Positions 36,299 to 47,226 are shown, counted from the first letter of the stretch. The stretch: DNA of 64,000 bases from Trichomonas vaginalis G3 (GCF_026262505.1 NC_067208.1:1302001-1366000), one strand, 5' to 3'. The notes: generated from the letters alone by a model not told the origin. A program made the numbers and translations.

Positions 36299-37660
36299 AT
36301 GGTTCTTGAATACATTTTTATTGCATTTTTTTACGTGGTCAAGCTTATAGCTAAGTTTATAGCATCTGCATATGGTATCACCATCAAACCGAAGAAAGCA
36401 GCTGCAAAAATCGTGAAACAAAATATTGAAACAAAAACTGAGGAACAAACAGAAAAAAGAGAAGAGATTATTGCTGAAATCGAAAAGGAAATGAATATGG
36501 AAATCCCAAAATTGCAAAATACTGAATCTCCAAAAATTGAAGAAAATCCATCAGCAGAACCTGAGCAAAAAGAAGAGAATATTGCTGGAATCGAAAAAGA
36601 AATGGATATAGAAATCCAAGAGTTGCAAAATACCGAATCTCCAAAAATTGAAGAAAATCCACCGACAGAACCTGAACAAAAAGAAAAAAATGCCGAGGAA
36701 ATATCCAATACAGAAGGATTTGCTATTAATCAATGGGTTTCTGACACAATTTCAACAATTATCGACGTTTCAAGATATAACAAGAATCCAACTGATTATG
36801 ATGAGAGAATTTTAGAAGATATCCATGAGTTCATCAAAAACGACAAGTTTTTCAAGATTCCTTTAGTTGTAATTCTCAGATCTTTCAAGAACACGAAAGA
36901 ATTGTTTACTGTTGATGAATGCATCAGAATATGCTCAATGACGATCAAAAATTACGATTACAATGGTCTCCAAGTTTTGGCCTATCTGAAATGCACCGAA
37001 ACTGATGGAAAATCAGCCCATGCGATCCTTAAAGGTATCAATACTCCATTGACGAACGCAATTTTCATCCATCCTTTCGAGAAAATGGAAATCCAAGAAG
37101 ATACAACAGATCTCGAGAGAAAACGTAGGAAATTGCAATACGAAGTAGCTGAAAATGGTCGAAAGTACAAAGCCATCACAGACAGTGTTGAAGAAATGCA
37201 AAAGAACATCGAAATTTTGACAAAATACAAAGAAAATGCTGAAAAGTGGCCAGGAGTTAAAGAAAAATACGAAAAGCAGGTAGAACTGATTGAAGAAGAG
37301 AACGCAGAGCTAGAAGAAAGCATTTGTCAATGGAAACCAGCGGCAATGAAGGAAATGCAAAAACCAAAGGATTATATCGAAGATATATTCGATGCAATCG
37401 AATGTGATGATGCTTTAAGTGTCATTTACAACTTACAAACCAACAGCAAATCAGTAAATCAAGAAAAATTATTTGATGATGAAACTTGGTACCCATTAAT
37501 GTACGCCTGCAAGCTTGGCAACCTACCAATCGTCAAAGTATTGATTACTTACGGCGCTGACGTGAATAAAGGCCAATGGCAGGGAAATCCGCTGTCAATA
37601 GCCCAGGAGAACAAATTCAAAGAAATTGTTGAGTACCTCAAAGACCATGGTGCTGAGTAG
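36299..37660 (+). CDS. ankyrin/coiled-coil protein with N-terminal membrane segment
   Basis: A 453-residue protein. Residues 3-25 are hydrophobic (LEYIFIAFFYVVKLIAKFIA), probably a signal anchor. Residues 50-130 hold an exact-looking duplication of about 38 residues (LQNTESPKIEENP twice). Residues 135-265 form a helical region (FAINQWVSDTIST..) like the N-terminal domain seen in trichomonad ankyrin proteins. Residues about 268-345 are a coiled coil. The C-terminal 90 residues have ankyrin repeats (WYPLMYACKLGNLPIVKVLITYGADVN). It may tether partners at a membrane. The duplicated segment is recent at DNA level. Confidence 0.75.
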   Translation: MVLEYIFIAFFYVVKLIAKFIASAYGITIKPKKAAAKIVKQNIETKTEEQTEKREEIIAEIEKEMNMEIPKLQNTESPKIEENPSAEPEQKEENIAGIEKEMDIEIQELQNTESPKIEENPPTEPEQKEKNAEEISNTEGFAINQWVSDTISTIIDVSRYNKNPTDYDERILEDIHEFIKNDKFFKIPLVVILRSFKNTKELFTVDECIRICSMTIKNYDYNGLQVLAYLKCTETDGKSAHAILKGINTPLTNAIFIHPFEKMEIQEDTTDLERKRRKLQYEVAENGRKYKAITDSVEEMQKNIEILTKYKENAEKWPGVKEKYEKQVELIEEENAELEESICQWKPAAMKEMQKPKDYIEDIFDAIECDDALSVIYNLQTNSKSVNQEKLFDDETWYPLMYACKLGNLPIVKVLITYGADVNKGQWQGNPLSIAQENKFKEIVEYLKDHGAE

Positions 37661-37994
37661 ATCCGAAATTTTTATATTATCTTTGTAAAAAATAAATTAT
37701 TTTGTTTATTTTACTAAATTTCTTTAATTTGAGACAATACAACATCATGTCATGGGTATTTAAAGCTATTGTTATATGTTTCTTTGGTTAATTGTTTATT
37801 TTGTAATTATAATTTTTTAAATCTTTGTTAAATTCTAATATATTTAGGTGTATTTGATTCAATAGTCAGTGGTCTCATCAAACTTAGCAATAATATGCCT
37901 CACGTTGTGGAAAAATATGATTTACAACAAAAATCGTCGAAGATTCAAGATCTGTTTATGGTTTAGATGCGATTTTATTTATTGTAGAAATGAA

Positions 37995-37996
<2 letters not shown>
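37661..37996. other. AT-rich intergenic DNA left of element B
   Basis: About 335 bp with no gene. It is T- and A-rich and ends in the long A-run beside the left end of element B. Confidence 0.6.

Positions 37997-38027
<31 letters not shown>
37997..38027 (+). repeat. A-homopolymer of 31 bases
   Basis: An uninterrupted A tract directly abutting GGTATTGGGG, the inferred left end of element B. It may be an insertion target, a terminal feature or an assembly artefact; its length in the genome is uncertain. Confidence 0.9.
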
Positions 38028-38029
<2 letters not shown>

Positions 38030-38033
38030 TATT

Positions 38034-38066
38034 GGGGCTTCCAGGCGCGTTGCGCCCTCTAGCCCC
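38034..38066. other. GC-rich hairpin at left end of element B
   Basis: GGGGCT (38034-38039) pairs with AGCCCC (38061-38066), and inside it GGCGC pairs with GCGCC around the loop GTT. It contrasts sharply with the AT-rich flanks and lies within 10 bases of the inferred terminus. The same sequence should recur at the right end, which is not in the window. Confidence 0.6.
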
Positions 38067-38107
38067 GAAGATGTTTAGTATAAAACCGCTTTTTAACTTC
38101 ACTTAAA

Positions 38108-41100
38108 ATGCCACGTAAGCTACGTAAGAATATACGTAAGAGGAAGAGAGCATTGAAACATCCAATAGTAAGACTAACACCACAACAACAGTTGCAACAA
38201 CAAATGCTGAATGACCCCACTATGTTGCAACAAATGTCAAGCAACCCTATACTTTTAAACCGAGTCATTGGTGCACAGAGTGGAGGTTTAAGAGCGGCAC
38301 TTTTAGCGAAAATGGCAGGCTATGGTGGAGCTGCAGACGGAACAGCCTATAACCCTCAAAGTCAAATGAATTTGAGTTCACTCAAAAATCAAATAGCAGA
38401 TGTCAAAAAGTCAAACATAGACATACAGAAGCAAATAGGTGAAAACGAAAAGAAACTAGAATATGACAGACACACAAAGAAACTCAATGAGTTAAACGTA
38501 GAGAAAAAGAAGAAAGAAGAACAACTGAAAGAACTAAGTACAGAGGAATATGCGAAAAAAGTGTCAGAAAAAGCAGCAGAAGTAGCAAAAATGGAACAAG
38601 ATGTTGTAAATTTGAAAAACCATACTACTCGATATAAAGTACTGAAAGATGAAGAGATAAAACAAAAAGCCCTGAAGACATATATGGATAGCGATGAGTA
38701 TAAAAAGGAAGTTGAAGCAAATGTAAAGGCAGAAAAACTTTTACAGTTGCAAAACCAAACCGTACAGTATGAAAACTTAGCACAAGAAAGTAAAAATAAC
38801 GACGCGGCTATGCAAAAGGCAATGAAAAGCGCAGAATATATAAAAGCTAACAATGACTGGTTAGATGCCCAAGCCAACGCTAAAGCAGCCCAACTCATAG
38901 GGTCAATAAGGACAAAAATACAAGCGGATGAAGATAGTTCAAATGAAGCTTTAACAAATGCTGACTTTAAGAACGCTTTCGAAGCTCTTCATAGTAAGGT
39001 GAAACAAGTGAACGACTTCTCATCTGGAAAGAAACTGAAGTCTGAAGGTTTCGACAAAGAGTTAAAAGAAGTAGCACAAAATATGACGAAAATAACAGAT
39101 GCAGCAACGAGACAGGCAGTTCAAAGTGCCTATGACGCCGTTAGAGCAACTGTTGTGAAAAGTCAAGAAAAAGAGTTACAACAGACCAAAACAGACCTAG
39201 TAAATGCTTTCTTAAAAACGAAAAGTCAGGTAGGACATTACGCTGCAGATGGAACATATGTGCCAGCTGGTGGAATTTATATACCACCAAACCCTCCAAG
39301 AGAAGCACCTGCACCAGGACTACCTAAAACATTTACATCGTCACATGGACACAGACACAGGCATGCACCAAAACCAACACAACAACCAACACAACAACCA
39401 ACACAACAACCAGCACAACAACCACCTCCACAACCAGCACAACAACCAACACAACAACCAGCACAGCAACCAACAGTTCAAAACCCTGCACAACAACAAC
39501 CACAAACAGAGCAAGGACATAAAAGAAGTAGAGAACAAGGAAACCAAGAATTCTTAAAAATGCTTAAAGAAGAGTGTGGTTTCCCAGATACTGTTGACTT
39601 TAGTGACAGATATAAAGAAGCTATTGGAAAGTTCAAGGATGGAAATACTGACCCGAACCTATTTAGCTTTATGGCTCAGCACCAAAACGGATATAATCTC
39701 AAACCTGGAAAATACAAGCTCGCTAAGGGATATGATTTAATAGCATATCATCCAAATGACATGGATGAATTTACTCCGAGATATTTGATGTCAGAGCTAA
39801 ATGACAATTCAACTTTCGTCATGAAACGCGTAAAAAATAGAGACGGAACGAAAGAACAAAAGCTTATGAATGCGGATGACGTAGATAGGGAAATTGTTGA
39901 AAACGGTCTCGGAATATATGAAATGCCAGCAGATGAGGTACAAGAAACTCCACAGGAAGAAGTTCAGATACAACCAGACATGGAAGAAATAGTTCAGCAA
40001 CAACAGCTAGAAGAGCCTGAAGGAAACGAACAAGTCCTTCCTTTGGAAACTAACTTCACAGAACTAGATGAAGATTTGGAACAGCCGAAAAATCTTGACC
40101 CTCAACAAGAGTATGCGGAGAATATGGAATATTTCCAAGAGTCTAAAAAAAATTCGGCTGACATAGTAGAAGAATATCGAAAAATGTTTGCCGACATACA
40201 AAAGACTCCAACACCAGATGAAAATATTCAGCATAGAATGGAAGCACTGAAAGAAAATGTACACAAATACAACAACCCTTTTTACTTACGAGCATTTAAC
40301 GTTCAATCTTCGGATGAACTCGGTGAAAATAAAAGGTTAAATTTCAAGAAAACATATAGAAATGAAACATTGTTTAAAGTTCATTCAGAACCTAACCAAG
40401 ATGGAAACAAACCTACTTTTGTTTCTGCAGACGATGGAACTACAATGAGATGGGGTCATAAAGCTAACCCGGATAGGTGGTTCATAAACTTACAACCACA
40501 ATTCCAAGAAGTTGTAGACGCAATGGAAGTCAATGGTGAACCAGATATAGCTGGTATTTTAAGCGCGGCTTTAATGCCATTGAAAGATATGAAACATGCA
40601 GATATTTTGGACCAGTATGAAATGAACATGGCTGATGGAAATATAACACCTGACGTTCTAGAACATTTATCTCAAAGAACTACACAGAACCATAGAGATG
40701 GTATATTTGGTGAAGAGTTTAGAAAGAGAGTTAGGGAGAGAGAAGGAAGAGAACCTATTGTACATGACCTTGCAAACGAAAGTTTACAAAATGTCATAAA
40801 AACTTACTTTGCAGACGATGAACCGAGAAGGGATGAATATTTAAGAAAACTCAAATGGACAGTACCAAATGAAATGTTAGTATTGAAAAACATGTTCCTT
40901 GACAAAATAAAACCAACTACAGAAATAAACGACGCAAGACTGAAAGATTGGGTAGAAGCTTTCCCATTCACAAAAGATATAATTGGTAACATGGAAAGAA
41001 AACCAGAATGGCTACAAAAACATATATTTGGAAACGAGCATATTCCATATGGACAGGCACTGTTTGAAGAGCTTGAACCGGAAACTCAGGAAAGAGTCAT

Positions 41101-41428
41101 GCAAACAATACGCGAAGACTCAAATACAGACTATGACAAACTCTTTCTAGGATATAGGTTACCTGAGATGGGCGACCAGAGTCCAAAGGCAAAAAGGACA
41201 TGGGAAATTTACAACATACTAGGTGAACATGAGGCAAAGATGCAACAACTTCAAGCAGAGGGCAAGTTACCAAAGCGACACCAAAGAAGAAGAGTAGAAC
41301 AAAGTGAAAGTAGTGAAGAAGTAACTTCATCTAGTGAAAGTAGTGGCAATGAAGGAAAAAGAAGAGTTAAAAACTCAGTCAGGAAGAAAGTAAAGCTTGG
41401 TCCACGTGGGTTCTATTATGACATATAA
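38108..41428 (+). CDS. 1106-residue coiled-coil/low-complexity protein of element B
   Basis: An uninterrupted gene. The N-terminus is very basic (MPRKLRKNIRKRKRALKH). Residues 95-240 are a long coiled coil. Around residues 420-475 is a Gln/Pro repeat (QQPTQQPTQQPAQQP). Residues 490-1060 look folded, and the end is acidic/serine-rich before KKVKLGPRGFYYDI. It lies directly upstream of the capsid gene (32 bp), where Polinton-like elements tend to keep structural genes. It could therefore be a virion-internal or DNA-binding protein, but I recognise no family. Start: the ATG follows TATAAAACCGC by about 20 bases. Confidence 0.65.
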   Translation: MPRKLRKNIRKRKRALKHPIVRLTPQQQLQQQMLNDPTMLQQMSSNPILLNRVIGAQSGGLRAALLAKMAGYGGAADGTAYNPQSQMNLSSLKNQIADVKKSNIDIQKQIGENEKKLEYDRHTKKLNELNVEKKKKEEQLKELSTEEYAKKVSEKAAEVAKMEQDVVNLKNHTTRYKVLKDEEIKQKALKTYMDSDEYKKEVEANVKAEKLLQLQNQTVQYENLAQESKNNDAAMQKAMKSAEYIKANNDWLDAQANAKAAQLIGSIRTKIQADEDSSNEALTNADFKNAFEALHSKVKQVNDFSSGKKLKSEGFDKELKEVAQNMTKITDAATRQAVQSAYDAVRATVVKSQEKELQQTKTDLVNAFLKTKSQVGHYAADGTYVPAGGIYIPPNPPREAPAPGLPKTFTSSHGHRHRHAPKPTQQPTQQPTQQPAQQPPPQPAQQPTQQPAQQPTVQNPAQQQPQTEQGHKRSREQGNQEFLKMLKEECGFPDTVDFSDRYKEAIGKFKDGNTDPNLFSFMAQHQNGYNLKPGKYKLAKGYDLIAYHPNDMDEFTPRYLMSELNDNSTFVMKRVKNRDGTKEQKLMNADDVDREIVENGLGIYEMPADEVQETPQEEVQIQPDMEEIVQQQQLEEPEGNEQVLPLETNFTELDEDLEQPKNLDPQQEYAENMEYFQESKKNSADIVEEYRKMFADIQKTPTPDENIQHRMEALKENVHKYNNPFYLRAFNVQSSDELGENKRLNFKKTYRNETLFKVHSEPNQDGNKPTFVSADDGTTMRWGHKANPDRWFINLQPQFQEVVDAMEVNGEPDIAGILSAALMPLKDMKHADILDQYEMNMADGNITPDVLEHLSQRTTQNHRDGIFGEEFRKRVREREGREPIVHDLANESLQNVIKTYFADDEPRRDEYLRKLKWTVPNEMLVLKNMFLDKIKPTTEINDARLKDWVEAFPFTKDIIGNMERKPEWLQKHIFGNEHIPYGQALFEELEPETQERVMQTIREDSNTDYDKLFLGYRLPEMGDQSPKAKRTWEIYNILGEHEAKMQQLQAEGKLPKRHQRRRVEQSESSEEVTSSSESSGNEGKRRVKNSVRKKVKLGPRGFYYDI

Positions 41429-41460
41429 ATCCAACTATTCTATATTTTTACCCATATGAA

Positions 41461-42898
41461 ATGTACGCCGCTCAGAATATAACGCCAACAGTTTTGGATG
41501 CCATGAATGGAAATGTTTCCGAATGGTATAACGAATGCGACAATGCCATTAGAAGGTCAGAAATAGTTCCTGGAACTTACGAATATACAACTGCTGTTTC
41601 TTATGGAAACGTAGGTGAGTTTGGAGAAGGTTCTTCAACAACAGTAGATATTGCTTGCGACAGGTTTCATATAATTTCTATTGACAACTCTTTCTTATAC
41701 GTGGAACAAGACATTGAAATAAAACCTTCTGCCAAGTTGTCTGACAAGAAAGGTTGCAATGGAATTTTCTATGTCGGATACCAATATGCTCCAGAAGTTT
41801 TCATGGGATATAAGATATATTCTAACTCTGACTTAGTTCAAACAGTAACATGGGCAAACTATGAATGGTTCGCTTTGAGAAACTCAGTACAACCACAAGC
41901 TAGAGAACAAACAGACCAGTATGCAACTATTGAGAAAATAAGAAGACTTGACCCTAACGTTCCAGGAGTTTATGTTGACCTTTCTGGACAAACTGCAGCA
42001 GCAGTAACCAAAGTAAAACTGAAACTTAGAGTTCCTTTGTCATCTTTCCTCATCTTCAGGTTTTTAAGATACTTGCCAAACTGGGCAGGAAAAATTTCTA
42101 TCGAACTTACTCCAAGCAAAAATAACTTAGTCATTGCACCAACACAAGACCCATTCACTCTTATTGTAGCTGGAACTGGTGGAGCCAAGTTCTGTGACTT
42201 TTGCAAAGACAAGGTTGACTTAGACTTTGGTTTCTCAAACCTCAACACTGAAGTAAACTACTACTTCAATGCTGCTGGAACTGCTTGGGACCCAGTTAAG
42301 TTCACATGCGAAAAATTTGAATGCAAGAGAATAGAAAGCAGACTTGCAGTCTATATGTTGGACCCAGATATTTCAAATGCTTTAGCTGCCAAATATATTG
42401 CAGTTCCACTTATGTTCCCTATACACCAAATATCTGTCAAAGACTTTGCAGGTGAAGTTGGAAACCAAAGTGCTGACCCAGGTGCAAGAACAGATATTGC
42501 TTTAACAACTGCAATGAAACATGCAGATACTATGTTTGTACTGTTCAGACGAACTATAAATGACTATTCTTGTTTCTACAACCCCGGTATTAAATATCAT
42601 ATAAACATAGATGGCAAATACTATCCAAGAGAAGAATATTCCAGTTGAGGATATGAGGTCATACAACTTGACATTAGATGCTATGAACTTTAACAACAAC
42701 TTCACAACAACCATTAACCCTGAAATGCAAAGTTCTATTATGCCATATGTGAAAGTATGGACTCATGCAGGAGGTCAAAAAACTCAATATACAAATGGAG
42801 ACCGTTCAAACTTTTGGCTTGGCATTCCATTTGCTGACTCAGAAGACTTTATGGGTGGTATTTCACTGTTGTACAGTTCAAATACAATATACTGGTGA
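41461..42898 (+). pseudogene. major capsid protein gene (double jelly-roll type), broken
   Basis: A beta-rich protein gene of about 480 codons, largely preserved but broken at least once near its end. Features fitting Polinton-type major capsid proteins are a long first barrel with SNSDLVQTVTWANYEWFALR, an inter-barrel segment PLSSFLIFRFLRYLPNWAGK (the PL..F...P..GK pattern is common in this family) and a second barrel ending NPGIKYHINIDGKYYP. It would form the hexagonal capsomers of the particle. Its place after the large basic protein and before the penton-like gene supports the call. Remnants of coding sequence may run on to about 43010. Confidence 0.65.
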
Positions 42899-43012
42899 CA
42901 GAGACGGTCCAATGAATTGAAAGCAAAGAGTTTACAAAACCAATAGCACTTTTTCACAGAAGATGCTCTTTTGAAATTCGTTCGATGAACCTGCTGGGGC
43001 TCCTCAGATTGG

Positions 43013-43372
43013 TTATAACGACAGCTTCCATCGAGCAGATTTTTGGCAGCAGGTCAGTAAGTTGTTCTTGAACTGATTCTCTCCGTCAAATATTGACAGT
43101 ACGCCAGTTTTGACATAGTATTGTATTAAAAACTTACCTTTAGAAATATCGGTCAGTTTTGTTGTTATATTTTTGTCTGCTTCAAGAACTTTCACCATCT
43201 CGGTTATACCAACTTTCTTTGCTTTATGAAAATATTTTGGTTCAGCAAAGACTGCTATTCTATAACATTTTCCATTGTTTGTATAAAGAACTATTCTGTC
43301 AATGAACTTGTATTGTTTGTGTGTGTAAACTTTGTTTTGCTTCAATTCGAAGAGATACTCAAATACGTCCAT
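43013..43372 (-). CDS. unknown 119-residue protein of element B
   Basis: Begins MDVFEYLFELKQNKVYTHKQ and has a compact alpha/beta pattern with many Lys and Tyr. It is the only leftward gene inside the left arm, lying between capsid and penton-like genes. Its start lies 62 bp from the rightward gene at 43435. No family is recognised. Confidence 0.5.
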   Translation of the reverse strand: MDVFEYLFELKQNKVYTHKQYKFIDRIVLYTNNGKCYRIAVFAEPKYFHKAKKVGITEMVKVLEADKNITTKLTDISKGKFLIQYYVKTGVLSIFDGENQFKNNLLTCCQKSARWKLSL

Positions 43373-43434
43373 CTTTTTATTCTAAGTAAAATGTCATTTC
43401 CGAAAATAGAAGCGTAAGTGTTTCAAAAGGTTTA

Positions 43435-43971
43435 ATGGCGATGGCAGATGTGAAGTTAAATTCACCAACTCAAACAAACAGTCAAAGTGTTGTTGTCAAT
43501 GTCAAAGACAGAGATGTTGAAGTGGGGAAACCATACGAAGACGAAGATGGTATAACAATAGTTCCTGCAAAGAAACAACCAACATATCCTGAAGTTAGCA
43601 GAGACTTAAGTTCTGTTGCAGATATTCGAATGACTACCAACAACTTAAAGACAAACTTAAAATCAGGAGAAGATTTGTCAAGCTTTAGGTATAATGTTAA
43701 ACTTGGTCGAGCACAACCCTGTAAAAGTGAACTCATATGTCATCGCACCTCATGAAGTTTTGAAAGAACTATTGAAACTTTTGACAGAGGCAGACGATAT
43801 AAACATCAAAGAAATAGAACCCGACATTGCTTGCTGTGGTGTTTCAATAATGTCATTGACAAGATATACGTTATGAAAGGAGGTGAAACGTTGAACTTAA
43901 AATATAGTTTCCCAGACGTCATAAAAATATTTGACGACCACAACATTTCATTAAGTTTGTTTGCTAAGTAA
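43435..43971 (+). pseudogene. unknown gene of element B, broken
   Basis: Coding-like sequence starting MAMADVKLNSPTQTNSQSVV and ending shortly before the gene at 43974, with about two breaks. The N-terminal third is hydrophilic with a Val-rich strand (VVVNVKDRDVEVGKPYEDED), and the later parts are helical (HEVLKELLKLLTEADD). The function is unknown. Confidence 0.45.
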
Positions 43972-43973
43972 AA

Positions 43974-44204
43974 ATGTCAAAACTTCTTGAAAGATGTTTG
44001 AAGAAAAACAATATAGACTTTATTTCATGTAAAGGACTTTACACACTTTTGAACGATATGAAAGACCCTGTTTTGTTTGTTCGTGTAGACAAAGGAAAGT
44101 TCTATGTCTTTACAAAATATTTGAACTTCTTAGACAGAGAACTTCAAGAAACGCCATGTGAAAGTTTAGATGAAGTTCTTCTCCACTTTCAGAAAAACTT
44201 TTAA
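43974..44204 (+). CDS. small unknown protein, 76 residues
   Basis: MSKLLERCLKKNNIDFISCK and following; a compact mixed alpha/beta sequence with three Cys, ending FQKNF. It starts three bases after the previous gene and ends 10 bp before the penton-like gene, consistent with a co-linear block of structural-region genes. No known domain. Confidence 0.45.
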   Translation: MSKLLERCLKKNNIDFISCKGLYTLLNDMKDPVLFVRVDKGKFYVFTKYLNFLDRELQETPCESLDEVLLHFQKNF

Positions 44205-44213
44205 TATATGTAA

Positions 44214-45008
44214 ATGGCAGAAGACATAGTGGTTTATACTATTACGACTAAAAACCCTGAGTCATATAATTCTATAACAACAAACTTACAAAGTCCTCAA
44301 GGACGATATTGTAAACTGACCTTAAACACGATGACGACTAAAGCCTGTTTTGCTCTTTTGACACCAGAAGAACTTTGTTGTTGTGAATGGTAAAAATACT
44401 CCTTTGAAGATACTTCTCAGATATACCACCAACAGGTTTTGTTGACTTATTTAATACTTTAAGGACGGATGTAACATGTGCTGCAACTAGAGCAGGTTTC
44501 ATTATGTTTGGATGTCCGACTGAGTTTAGTATAAACGATATGAGCTATAATACAAAACTTATATCTGGTTTTTACTACCAACAGTTTCCTATAACAGTAA
44601 AAGGTGTCATACAAGGTCTATCTGTTCCATTGACTTTAAGTACACCTATTTTATATATTGTTTTCAAACTTAGGTTCAAAGTGCTATTCGAATGTCGACA
44701 GAAACTACTATGACCAAAAGATACTTATGCGTATAAACAACACATTCTCTGCTGGTTTGCCTATTGTTCATTCGAATGCAGAGTTTTCAGCTTTAGTGAA
44801 CTCAAACACTTTAGCAAACATAAACTTAACCTTAGTTGACGCAAACTTTGTTCCTGTAAAACTTTTATGTCCTATGTATTTGTCAATGACGGCAGAAAGT
44901 TTCGAATTGGAAGATGCAACTGGTGAAAGTATTGTATTACAAGAACAACTTCAACAACAAATAGCTCAAGAACAACAAATGCAACAAATGGAACAAAGTC
45001 AAGAATAA
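44214..45008 (+). pseudogene. penton-like minor capsid gene, broken
   Basis: About 265 codons with roughly two breaks. Its first part (NLQSPQGRYCKLTLNTMTTK) and last strand pair (NLTLVDANFVPVKLLCPMYL) match, in order and spacing, the penton-like protein of element A (7627-8469). The acidic tail there is replaced by a Gln-rich tail (QQQIAQEQQMQQMEQ). It would be the single-jelly-roll vertex protein. The cross-element match is the main support for both calls. Confidence 0.6.
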
Positions 45009-45035
45009 AAAAATATTTTTTTTATTTTTATAAAA

Positions 45036-46264
45036 ATGTACAGAATAGACGTTTCAGATTTTTATGACTTCCAAGCGTTCAGAAATATGTGTCCATTTCG
45101 AGACTATAACAAAGCAGTCGAGAATTTGAAACGTTTAGTCATTTATGTCGACTCTGCCCCAGAATGTTATGTCATGAAAGAATGGGATGTAGTCTTTAAC
45201 AAACCTAAAGCGACAATAGTTTCAGAACAAGAAAAACAGAAACTTAAGAAAATAAAAGTTGTACAAGTTGGCATGAAGATGTTAGATGCTTGGGATATTT
45301 TATTGTCAAAGTTAGAAGATTTTTCAGTTCGTGGTATAAAGTTCTATACACCTTCTCCAAACTTCTATTCTATCTTCACTGGATATAAATACGAACAAGT
45401 AGAATGGAAAGAAAATGTTATAGAAGCTTGGTTAGACCATGTCAAAGAAATTATATGCAATGGAAACGAAAGAGTCTATGAGTATATCTTATGTTGGTTT
45501 GCAAACATCTTACAACATCCAAGTGCTAAAAATGAAACTGCTCTCATTGTAATTGGAAAACAGGGAACAGGTAAGAACACTTTCTTTACAGATATTTATG
45601 CAAACTGTTAGAGGGCTATTCGAACCCTAATATGACAAACTTAGAAAACATCTGCGGTAAATTTAACTCTTCAATAGAGAATATGAAACTTATAGTATGT
45701 AACGAACTTCAAAGTATAGATACAACAAAAGTTTTGAACTCAGATGCTTTGAAGAGTCTTATAACAGACAAAGTTGGAGTTGTTGAAAGAAAGTATAGAG
45801 ACCAAAGAGTTTGTGAAAATGTTGCAAATTTCATCATGGTTTCAAACAACGCTGTTCCGATGAAGTTAGAAAGTTCTGACAGAAGATATGTAGTTGTCAG
45901 AACGTCAGAAGCTCATATGCAAGATACAGAATATTTTGACGACTTAGCAGAAACTTTGACATCTGACTTTTACAACCACTTGTTCTCATATTTCATGACA
46001 TTAGATATTTCTAAGTTCAATCCAAGACAAATTCCACATACCGAAGAGAGACAAACGTTGTTAGAAGCAAACAAGAGTGTATATGAACTGTTCATAGATG
46101 AAGACTTTGAGTGTTTAGATGAAAGGTCATTGTACGATTCGTATAAACAGTATTGTCAAGAGTATGGTTATATGACAGCGTCTAAACGAACATTCTTGGC
46201 AAATGTCAAAAGTCTTTTAGACGTTCAGAATGGTGTATATACAAAGAAAAATTTTTCTGAGTAA
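45036..46264 (+). pseudogene. superfamily 3 helicase gene, broken
   Basis: About 410 codons with one evident break. The Walker A motif is IGKQGTGKNTFF. A Walker-B-like acidic pair lies in KLIVCNELQSID, motif C is NFIMVSNN, and it is followed by the DRRY arginine element, all in the order of D5/SF3 viral helicases. A N-terminal region of about 170 residues and a C-terminal winged-helix-like part (SLYDSYKQYCQEYGYM, RTFLANVKSLL) complete the layout. SF3 helicases unwind DNA for replication in virophages and many Polinton-like viruses, where they stand in for the protein-primed polymerase of true Polintons. The upstream leader is a T-tract followed by TATAAAA. Confidence 0.8.
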
Positions 46265-46302
46265 ATTTAAAAAAAAAATATTTTTTTTATCCGATAGAAA
46301 AG

Positions 46303-46722
46303 ATGACAAAATTCATCTCAGTCAACAAGTACATGTCAGGACTTAAAGAAGAACTAGACCCATTCACATATTTGAATGTTTACTTCTACCATTTTGAAAA
46401 GTCTTCATTTGACAAAGTTTGGAACATCGAACCAGTTAAGTTTGCTATTGTGACTAAAAATGGTGCGAAATTTGAAGACTTAGACATAGAAGGTTTGTTA
46501 ACAGTCAAAGAAAGTTTTGACAGAAGGTTTTCAAACCTTAAAGAAGGCAAAGCATACAAACTTGTTATACCTTATGAACCAAAGAAAGCAGACGACTATG
46601 AATATTATGAGTCTAAGATAGTTGAAGTTCAAGGTAAATTGGGTAAAAAGATTTTAGAGTCTAAGCCAGTGTTTGCTCCTAAAGAGGAAGAGAACATTGA
46701 CATTGACCCAGAAATGTTCTAA
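46303..46722 (+). CDS. candidate SSB-like protein with acidic C-tail
   Basis: A 139-residue intact ORF directly after the helicase. The body (residues 1-115) has alternating strands and a central basic patch; the end is KEEENIDIDPEMF. The same kind of tail (EEIDVDPEVL) ends the 147-residue protein at 3825-4268 in element A. Position beside a helicase, size, and an acidic tail with a hydrophobic tip suggest a single-strand DNA-binding protein whose tail docks replication partners. This is an inference without a recognised fold. Confidence 0.5.
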   Translation: MTKFISVNKYMSGLKEELDPFTYLNVYFYHFEKSSFDKVWNIEPVKFAIVTKNGAKFEDLDIEGLLTVKESFDRRFSNLKEGKAYKLVIPYEPKKADDYEYYESKIVEVQGKLGKKILESKPVFAPKEEENIDIDPEMF

Positions 46723-46738
46723 AAATAAAATTTTATTT

Positions 46739-47191
46739 TTACATGTCAAATTTCTTTTTCTCTGGAACTGGCTCTGGTTCTTTCTTCTCTTCTTCTACTT
46801 TCTTTTCTTTCTTTTCTCTCTTCTTCTTCTCTGGTGGAGTTATGTCAAACTTCTCAGAACCATATTTTTGTAAAAGTGCTTTGTCATTTAATAGCTCTTC
46901 TATTCTGTTTTCTATTTCATTTTCAAGAACAGCGCATGTGTCTTCTTTGCATTCTAAGAAGTTTTGTTGGACTTCATCTCTCCAAGAGGCGTCATCTCTG
47001 TCAACAAGTCTGTCATTGACAAATTTTAAGACTTCTCTGCTTAAGGTTTTATGGTTCTTGTCATATTCCCAGAAACAGAACTTTAGAACAAATTCACCTT
47101 TCTTGTTTACACTATGTAAGATTTTATGGTCGACAGATGTTTTGCTGTCGAAAAGCTTGTCTCGAATATAGATAGCGAAATCGCTAGACAT
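46739..47191 (-). CDS. unknown protein with Lys/Glu tail
   Basis: A 150-residue ORF. The N-terminal 110 residues look folded (MSSDFAIYIRDKLFDSKT, ENEIENRIEELLND). The last 40 are a charged low-complexity tail (KKKREKKEKKVEEEKKEPEPVPEKKK). It is convergent with the SSB-like gene (16 bp between stops) and divergent from the ATPase gene. No family is recognised. Confidence 0.55.
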   Translation of the reverse strand: MSSDFAIYIRDKLFDSKTSVDHKILHSVNKKGEFVLKFCFWEYDKNHKTLSREVLKFVNDRLVDRDDASWRDEVQQNFLECKEDTCAVLENEIENRIEELLNDKALLQKYGSEKFDITPPEKKKREKKEKKVEEEKKEPEPVPEKKKFDM

Positions 47192-47226
47192 TTCCTAAAA
47201 GATAAAAATTTTAATTTTTCTAAAAT

